Shown piece after piece: positions 10,167 through 19,410 of a DNA stretch of 24,259 bases. A program made the translations under genes and the position numbers. Each line of letters begins with the position of its first letter. Position 1 is the first letter of the stretch. Below the pieces are notes generated by a model that was not told the DNA's origin, did not search any database, and saw only the letters and a program-made list of their open reading frames with translations. Source of the stretch: Larix sibirica (taxonomy: Eukaryota > Streptophyta > Pinopsida > Pinales > Pinaceae). Location of the stretch: NCBI GenBank assembly GCA_004151065.3, contig NWUY0300006327.1, forward strand, positions 2,403 to 26,661, written 5' to 3'.

Positions 10167-11694
10167 TCAAAAGAGATCATCACTCAGTCCAAAAAATATG
10201 TGATACATAGTCAAAAAATACATGGCATAACACAGGGGCAGTTCCATTGACTCCCTATTCATTATCATTGAAATCATCCTCTGTGTCATTTTCCTCATCA
10301 TTATTCTATCAAGACAAATTATACATGGGTGTTCCCCCTCATCATGTCTTAGATAGTCTGAGTAACAACAACTATCCTCCACATAGTCGACCACCACTTC
10401 GGTGGAGCCTAGAAGAATATAACAATCGACTCCTCATCCATGTGCTACCAACCCTCATATACCACCCTAGCTAGTAGTTGATCAATGTCCTGATGCAACC
10501 CCTCCAAGATAGCCTCAAGTCCTCATGATTGCCTCTATGCTGGGGGTTAGTATCGACTGTCTCGACCCTTGTCATCTTAGGTGCCCCCGATGCAAGATTG
10601 GTCTAACATCTTTGCACACATGAGAGGAAAGAATTCAATAACATGTATGTCATAAATCAATCTAGTTACAATCCGTGTTAGTGTGTAAACATAACTTAAA
10701 AAATGAACGATCAAATCATATGTAACCTTAGGTCCCCATGCCTAACCTAGTGATTGAGGTAACTCCATGTCCCCTCGACAATCCAAATCTGCATAGGTCT
10801 AATCCTCAATGAACACAAAGAGTTGTCATCACTGAGAAAATAAACCATGTCAGAACACATTACCCACAACATTACCCCTTCCCCTCTACATCATATCTCC
10901 CCACTACTGGATTCAAGGATCCATAGGCCTTGCATCCTAGATCACGACATGGGACCATAGTGTAGACACCCTCTCAAATAAATAGGCAAAGATAAAGGTT
11001 CCAAACCCAAAATATCCATCCATCTAGCTACAATGAGATATCTAGAATTGTATTTCCATCATAAACATATGGGCACAAGAAAAGTAAGCATCAATAAGAC
11101 CTACTCGTCAACCATTATCTAGTCATCGAAATATTGATGGGTCTCCCCATGCCCTAGTACCCACACCACTCCTACCACCACTACAGATGTCTCTAGAGTC
11201 TTGATGTCCTTCATCCTAATGGATGATTCATGAAAGGAGCATCCTACGATGAAATGGGCATATATGGGTAGGATACATTTCCTGGATACATTGGATAAGT
11301 ATTGCTTATCATGCCATATATGGGTAGGATCATCATTAAATCGACAATGGGGGGAGTGAGGTCGATTTATTCGGCCTACACCATGAATTCCCTAATGTCC
11401 AAGTCTCGATACTTAATGATATTTGTCAGAAGAATATCACCTACCCTCACCAATGGGTTATTAGTGAACTTTGGAAAACCATACCATGTTTGTGTCCCTT
11501 GCATAAATGGGTTATTTTGGAGTTGTGTTCATAGAGCTAAAATATCAATTTCTCTCCATATCACCCTCATATATGCATTTTTTGTCCACTAATTCAACAT
11601 GTTAGTGATCCGTTTTTACCTAGAAAAGTGTGCAATCCTATTGTATATTTCCCATGAAATGTTGTGATGGAGCATTGCACCTATTTTAGGAAAC

Positions 11695-11782
11695 AGTGTG
11701 ACCTCCTCACACTATTTGCCCAAAAAGTTGTGACAACTAGTTGCAATATTTTTCTCCATAGGTGTGACATTGTCACACCTAT
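11695..11782. repeat. Three consecutive hairpins sharing GTGAC/GTCAC
   Basis: Hairpin 1 at 11695-11713 has 7-bp arms (agtgtga/tcacact). Hairpin 2 at 11726-11738 has 6-bp arms (agttgt/acaact). Hairpin 3 at 11758-11782 has perfect 12-bp arms (ataggtgtgaca/tgtcacacctat) around one base. The related stems suggest duplicated or regulatory structure within the decayed minus-strand frame. Confidence 0.8.
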
Positions 11783-12032
11783 CATACCTTTTTTCACAAG
11801 AATGTCATAGAAAAAGGCCCAAAAAACTTCTAGGGCTCCCTATGAGCCTAAGAATCCCTAAAATAGAAAATGAAATGGACAAAATTAAAGAGAAAGGAGA
11901 GATTGTTAACATGTAACTCACACAATACAAATCTAACTGGCATAATGGAAGATATAGGTCCCTCAAATTTCAGACCCCACTAACTCCTCCAACAGTGAAG
12001 AATGAAAATGACACCTGATTGCATGGGCACCG

Positions 12033-12044
12033 CCCTATTTATAG
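12033..12044 (-). promoter_or_regulatory. TATA box on minus strand
   Basis: Read on the minus strand this is ctataaataggg, a close match to a plant TATA box, followed by a GC-rich start-region-like segment. It points into the unidentified decayed frame below 11912. Confidence 0.45.
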
Positions 12045-12049
12045 AATTT

Positions 12050-12690
12050 GGGTAAAATTTTCTTCTACTATGTATGCCCTCATATGGCTTATGTTTGATG
12101 CATCGTTATACTCCTAGTTATGTGTTCTTCTTCATAACCAAAATTTCATGATTGATAACTTTTTAGAGAGCCCCCTTTTCCTTTAATGCATATAATTTAT
12201 GCCTTCATTCTATCCTATGATACTTGTACAATTGATTTTCTTTCCAAATTCACTTTTATGCTTTGATACTATTTCCATGTGTGCAAGTATAGGTTGCATC
12301 AAAATCACAATGGTTCTCCACATGAGACAATCCTTATAGGCATATTTTGATCCGGATTTTATGAGCAGAACGAAATGAATACAGATTATTATTAGATGCT
12401 TAACACAAAANCCCACCCCTAACCCACTCAAGTCTTATGAGGAGCTTACATTCCTCAGAGGGGGCATAGTTTTATTGCTGGTAGTACATCCGTTGTTGGG
12501 ATCATGTCAGGCAATCAATTAGGGTTGGTCCTTATATTTGATACTAATTACCCACAAAGGAGGATATATACTTCATTACTAAGTTGTTCAGGATGTTGAG
12601 AAATAGAACAAGTAAACAAGAGACATAGAGTGGTGGAAAATGCTTTAGCCATCCTTTTTCAAATTTGATATTCATACTAGTTATGGCATT
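12050..12690. other. Unassigned DNA before the gap
   Basis: No gene recognised. A short minus-strand frame (12210-12431) spans the unknown base at 12411 and has no motif. The stretch ends at the assembly gap. Confidence 0.5.
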
Positions 12691-12807
12691 NNNNNNNNNN
12701 NNNNNNNNNNNNNNNNNNNNNNNNNNNNNNNNNNNNNNNNNNNNNNNNNNNNNNNNNNNNNNNNNNNNNNNNNNNNNNNNNNNNNNNNNNNNNNNNNNNN
12801 NNNNNNN
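12691..12807. other. Assembly gap of 117 unknown bases
   Basis: Run of N. Its true length is not known from the sequence, and features on either side should not be assumed adjacent. Confidence 0.99.
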
Positions 12808-13013
12808 GTAATAAGAACATGTATCATCTTCTTTTTGAAAATTTTGAACTGAGCTTGAATGAAGATATGCCTAAAAAACTGCCAATTTTGAATGTTGAAT
12901 GGTCCATATGAAATGAACTTTGAAAGAGAGCATAAATTCTAGAAGTGAGCAGTTTCCATGTCTGAACATTCCATGATTTTACTAGAAGAAGTTGGCATCT
13001 TCTACTAATTGGT

Positions 13014-13063
13014 TGAACAAATAGGATCACCATTCTACTATTAGTGAACAAATAGGATCACCA
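13014..13063. repeat. 19-bp direct repeat, 31-bp period
   Basis: tgaacaaataggatcacca occurs exactly at 13014-13032 and 13045-13063. It looks like a recent short tandem duplication, close to the assembly gap. Confidence 0.95.
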
Positions 13064-13077
13064 AACACTCTGTTAAT

Positions 13078-14480
13078 TTAGACAAAACTAGGTGTCAAAT
13101 AACATCCAATGAATAGTTTATTTGATGTAGATAACATGTTGAGGAGGCTAGATTCCATGTTGGAATTCCCAAATGTTGGTTGAAGTTTGAAATATTGGAC
13201 TTTTAATCTTGAATCTTGACTATAATCATTGATGTTCCCCCTTGTTAGGTGCAAGGTGAGATGAATGTGCAAGTGATCCAAGCTTAAGCTTTTGGATTCT
13301 TCTTCAATCATTGAATTTTGATGCCATGTATCTTGTGGTTTTGGATGAACACTAACCGATTTCATCAATGGATGTCGTGGTTTTGGTTGACCACTAAACT
13401 TTTCGCTTGATCTTGTTTCTTTATTGTACCCTCCTCCCCCCACTCTTGAGGTGCAAGATAGTACTTTTCTTCTTTCATGTTTGTCCCTTAAGGTACAAGG
13501 GAGTAGCAATTCAAAATGGGCCATACTCATGCCAACAATTATCACATGGAATAACTGATTGTAGTTTGTTTTCTTTTATAACTACACCATTCAAATGTGT
13601 CTTTACTCACATTTGAGCTAGATGATAAGATTTATGCAACTTCTTGGCTCGTTGATTCAATCTCCAAGAAGTTATCCATCCATAGTGAAGTGTTCATTTT
13701 TTAACCTTCTTCTTCTTTTGACATTTATTTGAGTAATGATTTATATTCCTACAATGAAGACAATTATGGGTATCAAAACATTGATTCTCTATGTGACGAA
13801 CTTTATGACAATGCCGTCATTCATGAATGTCTTCCATGTGTTTATCATCAACTATTTGAATAAGTTCTTCATTAACTTCTAAAGCCTTCAATTTTTCATC
13901 AAGAAATAATGCACTCACAAACTGAACTATTTTGGAGTAAACTAGTACATGAAAGTTTTTTCCATTTTCATATCCTAAGCCATATTGATTTATGTTGAAT
14001 TGTAATTCTTCCCAAGGTCTTAAAATTATCTAAAATGTGTTTTTTTACTTCTTGATTTTCTTCATAAATGTTTTCTTGAAATCCAAATTCCTTGTTGTTG
14101 CTATCACTTTGTGCTTATGCATGTGATTCATCTTTAAAACGTGTGTTCAACAATTCACTATTTATGATTGATTCCTTGTCATGACTAGTTAAGGAATCAT
14201 CAATCATAGTATATGTATCACCCATATGGGTCACTTGTATCACAAGTAACATCAACCTTTTCCAATAGATCATTTGTTTCACAAGTTTTATCAACCATTT
14301 GAATTACGTCACTTGTGTCGCAAGTTGCATCATCATTTGCTCCTTCATTTCAATTTGGATGTGAAGATTAACAACCATATTCTCCAAATCTTCTAAGGCA
14401 TCCGATAGTTCTTTAATTTCTTGATTTTCATTTGCACCCACTTTCCTTCTTTACCCATTGTTGATTTTTGTACTTGCCAT
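13078..14480 (-). pseudogene. gag-like remnant with two zinc knuckles
   Basis: A candidate start is ATG at 14478-14480 (minus), reading MASTKINNG, stop, then a helical Glu-rich segment (IKELSDALEDLENMVVNLHI). An acidic 13-residue tandem repeat follows in a shifted frame (14230-14325). Near the end two CCHC knuckles lie 15 bases apart: 13778-13819 reads stop-RHCHKVRHIENQC, where a TGA sits at the first Cys position, and 13721-13762 reads an intact CLHCRNINHYSNKC, followed by a Lys run. Downstream an open frame of 155 codons (13078-13545) has no motif I know. Zinc knuckles after a helical domain fit a retrotransposon gag or nucleic-acid-binding protein. No protease or RT follows before the gap, so it may be a gag-only or non-autonomous element. 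Confidence 0.55.
14230..14325 (-). repeat. 39-bp tandem repeat, three copies
   Basis: Eighteen-base cores at 14308-14325, 14269-14286 and 14230-14247 are exactly 39 bases apart. In one minus-strand frame they encode TCDTSD, TCETND and TCDTSD, each at the head of a 13-residue unit (for example TCDTSDVIQMVDK and TCETNDLLEKVDV). The frame is open through the repeats and stops just after the third. Confidence 0.85.
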
Positions 14481-14510
14481 GCTCACTTGAACTTGTTTTT
14501 TTTCATGCTA

Positions 14511-14684
14511 GCTTGCTCTTATGTCGTGATTGCTTGCTCTTATGACCAATTGACAACTTTAGAGTGTCGAGCACTACCACTCATGCACCCCAAAGTGTGA
14601 TTACAACAAATTGACACTTTGATTAACAATGGACTACTTATTCAAATTTTAGAAAAGTCCACTTTTACAATAGGTTGTCAATTG
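14511..14684. repeat. Short direct and inverted repeats
   Basis: gcttgctcttatg occurs at 14511-14523 and again at 14532-14544 (21-bp period). caattgacaac at 14547-14557 is the exact reverse complement of 14674-14684. They lie just upstream, in the minus sense, of the gag-like start and may belong to that element's leader. Confidence 0.75.
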
Positions 14685-14689
14685 AACCA

Positions 14690-14986
14690 AATAGCCTTAT
14701 CAATTTAAGACTTGATGACTTAACAAACTATTAAAAGCCAAATATAATTGATAGTGATGGATTTACAATTTCAATCAATGACATAGGGTGATAATTCATC
14801 ACAAAATTTTCACTTTCAGAAACTTGAAGTTATAGTGGCCTTCAAATATCTTCTTTGTGTAACCACTAGTTGTCCCTGACGTTGCGGCATGAAACTCCAA
14901 GGTTCCTTCGATTGACTGTGGCCCAATATCACCAATATCCACCACCATTGCCACTTCATATCATGAGTTTCTAGTTTCTACCACCG
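14690..14986. other. Unassigned DNA, nothing recognised
   Basis: No long frame or repeat found on either strand. Confidence 0.5.
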
Positions 14987-15545
14987 TTGCAGCTTTACTC
15001 ACCCAAACCCTCCGACATAGAAGCTTATGCGTTGGTTCTTAATATAGGATCATGGAGGAAACTTGTGACATGTGCATCCACATTAGGGCACTTAATAGAA
15101 AAAAAGGAATATAATATTCAAATGGACCAAAACCACAAAGTGATGAAAATTATGATTCAGATAGTTGATAAGGATTTATTCAGTTCAATTGCTTATGTTT
15201 TGTTTATGTTTGTTTGTTGTTTTTTATTTTTTAAATTGAATTTTTGTTTTATTTGATTGTTTTATTATTATTTTTAGATCCAAGGTGCTTGCTTAAGAGT
15301 ATTTTATGAAATACAAGGATTATGTAGTAGATGATGAAGACTTGAATGGTCATACGATGTCTAAACATAATGGCATGCTAAAATTCTTCGGGAAGGAGTT
15401 AGCTTTTGAAGCACTGCAAGAAAATATAAGAGGTGTTTTGGCAATTTTGGGGTTTGGAATTGAATTATGTAAGTTGTGTTGGATTCGTGACGGGGAGCTC
15501 ATCCAAGATGGCCTGGTTCACCAACAAAATTGTCACTTTCACTGA
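14987..15545 (+). pseudogene. Exon-like plus-strand segment, unidentified
   Basis: A frame at 14987-15256 (MQLYSPKPSDIEAY...) runs into a very T-rich tract ending tattatttttag at about 15277, a strong intron-acceptor look. The next frame, ATG at 15306, runs 79 codons: MKYKDYVVDDEDLNGHT, then MLKFFGKELAFEALQENIRG. The composition is protein-like and mixed, unlike the repeats around it. I do not recognise the protein. A TAA lies between the acceptor and the ATG in that frame, so if this was a gene it is damaged, or the ATG is internal by chance. Confidence 0.3.
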
Positions 15546-16506
15546 ACTCCAAAAATATGTGCAAAAATATTTTTTTTAATGAAATTCGGGGCTTCGAGCT
15601 TGCAATCAGCTCGCCCAAAATTAATTCCATCAGTTTCTTCACTATATATGTTATATAGGATTTTGTTCCATTAGTGGAGATTGTAATTGGATATCACTTA
15701 TTAAAATATTATAACCCTCAAATTAGTCCAATTGATTACTTGGCGCACCTCATGCTTAATAGCAGTCGAAGGATCGAGTTGCTCTCAGAAATGGCTCTAA
15801 TTCCACCAGTGAGCAATAAATGTCATATATAGATAGTTTGAGTTGAGACAAAGTATTAATTTGAGAAAAAACCACTTATGATTGAGTTATGCGGATAAAT
15901 CCTATGGTTCACAGGGACTGCTGGTCGCAACTTGAATGAGGCTGTGGTGTGCATTGATTTACTCATGCAATGCTTCGACTATTAGTAAAACAACCTTTCT
16001 GAAGATGTGATTGATTCAAGAGGGAAACTGTTAATTCACGTCATAGATTGTGGTAGAATGGCTTGTCTCAACTTGACTGTTTCCATGCAGTTTGGCAGAT
16101 GTGGTTGCAAGCAAATATTGGGAGACGATGGTTATGGATTGCATATAGGAGGATCAGGTGCATAGTACATGATCGTGAAATTGACATTTCAACCAGTCGC
16201 ATCAAATGAAGCTGCGAGTAAAGGTTAAAGAAACTACGCTCAACGGTTCAAATTACTTATTCAAGACTGATAGTGACAATTGAAAAAGATCATCGTGAAT
16301 GCATCAAAAAAAATTCCGACAGTCGGACTTCATTAGGCTTAGTCATTATTCATAGATCAATTCTAGTTGCACTCAAGATGCCAAAATTTAGCTTAAAGAG
16401 GCCCTGCTTTTCATTTTCGAGAAATATAAAAGTAAGGAGGATGTGGCCACAACATAATCTTAGTGCAATTTATGCTATTATGGGGGTGACCTACACTATT
16501 TGTTAG
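15546..16506 (+). pseudogene. Further exon-like fragments, unidentified
   Basis: A frame of about 57 codons without a start (about 15660-15831) reads EIVIGYHLLKYYNPQISPID and then LSSEMAL-like residues ending NKCHI-stop. After a ttcacag acceptor-like site near 15916, a frame reads GTAGRNLNEAVVCIDLLMQCF, then two stops, then RGKLLIHVIDCGRMACLNL and GDDGYGLHIGGSGA. A 77-codon frame at 16273-16506 follows. No family was recognised. Order and direction match the segment upstream, so a single broken plus-strand gene is possible, but this is inference. Confidence 0.25.
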
Positions 16507-16740
16507 TTTAGGGGCACAAACCTTTTAAGTGGACCACCAATAAACAGAGCCTCCATTCTTCTTTTCTTGTTTAATTCACAATATCTTGCGAAATGACATT
16601 GTACTTTGTGAAATGACATTGTACTGGTAAGTTTTTTAAATATTTCCTTTTTTGTATTTTTTAAATATTATGAAGAGGAAGTAAAAGAAAATTAAGCTAC
16701 TTATAATACAATACTTACAAGTAGATTCCACCCAGATAGG
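16507..16740. other. Non-coding spacer
   Basis: AT-rich DNA with a tandem duplication and no coding signal. It begins after the stop of the last plus-strand frame and ends at the minus-strand integrase stop. Confidence 0.5.
16590..16625. repeat. 16-bp repeat with 20-bp period
   Basis: gaaatgacattgtact is present exactly at 16590-16605 and 16610-16625. It is a short recent tandem duplication. Confidence 0.95.
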
Positions 16741-16742
16741 GC

Positions 16743-17149
16743 CTAGGGAGGATACCTCTTCAAATAGAGCTTATTTCTAGGCCCTAAAATGTTCCCCTCA
16801 AAATATTCTAGTCGATAGGCTCCCTTAATTAACACTCTCTTTACAATGTAAGGTTCAAGCCATATGGAATTGAATTTACCAGGACCAAGATCGTCATGTT
16901 GATGGTTATAGATAAGAAACATGTCTCCTTCAAACAAGACATGAGGATGGACAAATTTGTCATACTTAGCTTGACATGTTTCTTGTGTGATCTGTTAGCA
17001 ATAATAACATCCCTTATATGCTCATCAAATTGATCCAAATATAACAAGTGTTCTTCTAATTGGGTACTCTTTGGTAAGAGCTCGATAGCTAATTTCAAAT
17101 ATGGTGCTTCACACTCAAAATGTATGGAATGTTGATCATCAATGTTCAT
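16743..17149 (-). pseudogene. Integrase C-terminus of second gypsy copy
   Basis: Two overlapping open pieces, 16841-17149 and 16743-16937, form the end of a gypsy integrase once a frameshift near 16940 is allowed for. Seen in order: APYLKLAIELLPKSTQLEE, LLYLDQFDEHIRD, then in the new frame FEGDMFLIYNHQHDDLGPGKF, EPYIVKRVLIKGAYRLEYFE and NKLYLKRYPP-stop. This is the GPY-like DNA-binding end of the enzyme. The catalytic core is absent upstream. Confidence 0.88.
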
Positions 17150-17254
17150 TTAGACAGATTGGAAATCATGGTCTATATTTTTTATGGCTTGAAAAGCAAT
17201 TTTGGTTGTAGATAGAACCAGAGTCATCGGTATACACCCAACTTCATTTGAAGG

Positions 17255-17787
17255 TTATGTTAACTTCCATGGGCCATTAAAGTAGTGGGTCTTAAATTGA
17301 GACACCTTTTGTGTGGAAGTCATGGTAACCATTGAAATTGTGTGTATTGGAGCTACATTGACATGCAAGTTAGGAAGAGGTAAATTAAACATTTCCATTA
17401 ATGTAGGATACATCCCAACATAGAATTTTTCACAATATTCCATCATGGAATGGCTTACTAGGGGGATATTAGTTCCATTATTTTGGTTGGATTTATTTCT
17501 TCAATATGATACTTGATCAATTGTAAAAATATTTCCTTCATGAGGAAAGTTAATGATGTGAAAGATTGACGAGACTACCACCATCATAGCTTGAGTCCAA
17601 CTCCTTCCTAGAAACATATTATAGTCAAGTGGAGTATCAACAACTTCCACATAAACCTTTACTATCTTGCCCCCTATATCTACTGGAAGAGTTGGGATAA
17701 TTACGTGAGGTTTGAAGAGGTGGCCATTGAAATATTTCAACATGTTCACAAGATGAATTACCTCATGGGATCCTATTTCCTTCCAAC
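17255..17787 (-). pseudogene. Protease and linker of second gypsy copy
   Basis: The segment starts at SWKEIGSHEVIHLVN, corresponding to the stretch just after the protease active site, so the catalytic Asp itself is lost at the junction. It continues LKYFNGHLFKPHVIIPTLP, VDIGGKIVKVYVEVVD, LDYNMFLGRSW and FPHEGNIFTIDQVSY (17501-17749 is open). It is less decayed here than the plus-strand copy. A second open piece at 17255-17446 is the linker that follows (MFNLPLPNLHVNVAPIH). It was part of the gypsy polyprotein-processing enzyme. Confidence 0.8.
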
Positions 17788-18136
17788 TATTGGAATATTT
17801 AGCAATACAGAGAAGGGGGGTGAATCCTTACTGGACAATTCTTTATCAATTTTTCTTCAAATACTTAGTTACATCAATCATAAACTATCACCACTTAACT
17901 GACCATAGCATATTGTTAATCATCAACACACATAAGAAAAATATTTATTGTGGAAACCCAAATAGGGAGAAAAAGCACTTGACATGTTCTTATAATAAAT
18001 GAAGATTACAATAATTTGTATGAGACACCAATATCCAATAGTGTGAGCACCTACTCTTAGATTTTGTAGACACTAATCTGACAAAGACACCAATCCCTAT
18101 TATGAGCAATGACTCATCAATCAGGCACCAACTTGT

Positions 18137-18217
18137 AATGAGGACACCAATCCTCTTATGAGCACCAACTCATAAACCATGCACCAACATGTTCAAGGAA
18201 TGAGGACACCAATCCTC
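18137..18217. repeat. 19-bp direct repeat inside LTR
   Basis: aatgaggacaccaatcctc is exact at 18137-18155 and 18199-18217 (62-bp spacing). Weaker gacaccaat and gcaccaact copies lie around it from 18026 on. It belongs to the R/U5 side of the copia LTR. Confidence 0.9.
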
Positions 18218-18615
18218 CTCAATCTATTCTCAATGAGTCACAATACTGCATTGAATTTTGTGCTAAAATAGTTCTTAAGGCTGCCCCAAAAAAATTTAGA
18301 ACTCACCTTGAAGTCCATGTCAAGGTTTCCCTTGGATCTATGCTTGAACAACTCTTTGAATTTTCCAAACATAGAATCTTAAATTTGCCACAGATTTGCT
18401 CAAAAATATGTTCAATATGCTCCTTAGAAGAATACATGCTCATTATGCCAAATATTAGTTTTCCAAAGTTGTATTTTCCCCCTTAGAATTTGTCCTCACT
18501 TGTCTTCATTCTTCCTCAACTTCACTACTATCCCTTCTCTTATAGGTCTTCACTACAATTTCATATCACTTCAACTTCTTACATAACCTCAACAATGAGG
18601 GCACACTTCATGTCT

Positions 18616-18623
18616 TATTTATA
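18616..18623 (-). promoter_or_regulatory. LTR TATA box
   Basis: Minus-strand tataaata, within tgcatataaataagac, lies about 0.9 kb into the LTR. It would mark the U3 promoter, with transcription running leftward. The distance to the LTR end leaves about 0.8 kb for R and U5. Confidence 0.55.
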
Positions 18624-18832
18624 TGCATTGATGTATCCAATATGGATTTGACTTGTAGATGTTTTAATCTTTTTTTGTTTAGAAGAGGGTTGACTTACTT
18701 GTTGTATTGCTTAACTATAAAAAATAATTTCTTCCCCTCCAATGCAAAAAACTCAACCCCATAATATAAAAAACAATTTGTATGTGGGTAATTTGTCTCC
18801 ACTTAACATGAAAAATATTTTATAGGACCCGT

Positions 18833-19410
18833 GGGCATACTTTCAGGAATTTTCCATGTCCTGTGTTCATTTCACCACATCTTGCAGGCATTTTACCATG
18901 ACCTACAGACATCCTCATGTCCTACAGATATTTCTCCAATGCTTACTAGCGTTTCTCTAAGTCCTGCAGGAATTTCTTCAAAGCTCGCGTCCATTTATGG
19001 TGGCCTGTGGGAATATTGCCAAGCCAATTGCAGGCACATTTACTTAGTGTTGGTGGGAATCTTTCCTTATGTTGGTAAACATATTTCCTATGGAATATGG
19101 GCATTTTCCATGTCCTGTGCAGGCATTTTCCTTTTCTAGTTGTAGGCATTTTTCTTTTCAAGTGCAGGCATTTCTTTATGGCCTATTCTGGGCATAATGA
19201 CAAGTGTTGCAAGCATTATCCCTTAGCCAATGCGGGCATAATGTTGTTTCCTACGGGCATTTTTTTTAGTATGGTGGACAATTAGCTGTGCGCGCATAAT
19301 CTTGGTTGCTACATGCATTTTATTTAGGGTGGTGGGAAATTGGATTATGGATGTTGTGGGCACTTTGTCCATGATTGGTGGGCATGATAGGCATATTTTA
19401 GCTGGCATGT
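18833..19410. repeat. Degenerate 22-bp minisatellite, about 26 units
   Basis: GGCAT, or a one-base variant, recurs about every 21-24 bases on the plus strand, followed by a T-rich half and a tgc(a/g)- or gtg-type end. Best conserved at 19099-19200, where successive units start at 19122, 19145 and 19167. By-eye count is about 26 units over about 580 bp. It lies wholly within the U3 side of the copia LTR, between the LTR start and the TATA box. Frames across it on both strands are repeat artefacts, not genes. Confidence 0.8.

Larger units (their letters stand above)
10167..12044 (-). pseudogene. Decayed minus-strand gene-like region, unidentified
   Basis: A TATA box at 12036-12043 (minus) is followed by an ATG at 11910-11912. 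From it one frame can be followed to about 11225, some 230 codons with about nine stops, fewer than chance predicts. Protein-like pieces include EEVTLFPKIGAMLHHNISWE, NPLVRVGDILLTNIIKYRDL, then IDLTPPIVDLMMILPIYGMI. Much further along, near 10270-10310 in another frame, lies an acidic tail (NNDEENDTEDDFNDNE). I do not recognise the family. Promoter, start and acidic C-terminal tail together suggest one old gene or non-LTR-encoded element gene of about 1.9 kb, now dead. Chance and opposite-strand coding are alternatives; a 96-codon plus-strand frame overlaps at 11302-11592 without motifs. Confidence 0.3.
16741..17787 (-). mobile_element. Internally deleted second Ty3/gypsy copy
   Basis: Minus strand, reading from 17787 down: part of a protease, a post-protease linker, then the integrase C-terminus. 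Reverse transcriptase, RNase H and the integrase core, more than 3 kb in the plus-strand copy, are missing. It belongs to the same lineage as the element at 3040-9975, because the protease and integrase C-terminal blocks match it residue for residue in many places. Its 5' side is cut by the copia LTR at 17788. No second RNase H was found after its integrase. Confidence 0.85.

Noticed and set aside
10247-10474. 75-codon plus-strand frame
   Set aside because: Opposite the acidic minus-strand stretch; Ser-rich by antisense of Asp/Glu codons. No independent support.
1-12690. LTR pair bounding the plus-strand gypsy element
   Set aside because: I compared 1-3000 with 9900-12690 by eye and found no long direct repeat. 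A self-alignment dot plot would be decisive.
13407-13616. 69-codon plus-strand frame with a hydrophobic start
   Set aside because: It overlaps the longer minus-strand frame of 155 codons and has no motif of its own.
14230-14325. CRISPR-like array
   Set aside because: Only three degenerate units with no unique spacers, in plant DNA. It is a coding tandem repeat.
16273-16506. Independent 77-codon gene
   Set aside because: No motif and no clear promoter. Kept only as part of the possible broken exon series.
18831-19161. Open frames on both strands over the minisatellite (102 and 71 codons)
   Set aside because: They follow the repeat period and have no motif. The stretch is an LTR tandem repeat, not a gene.
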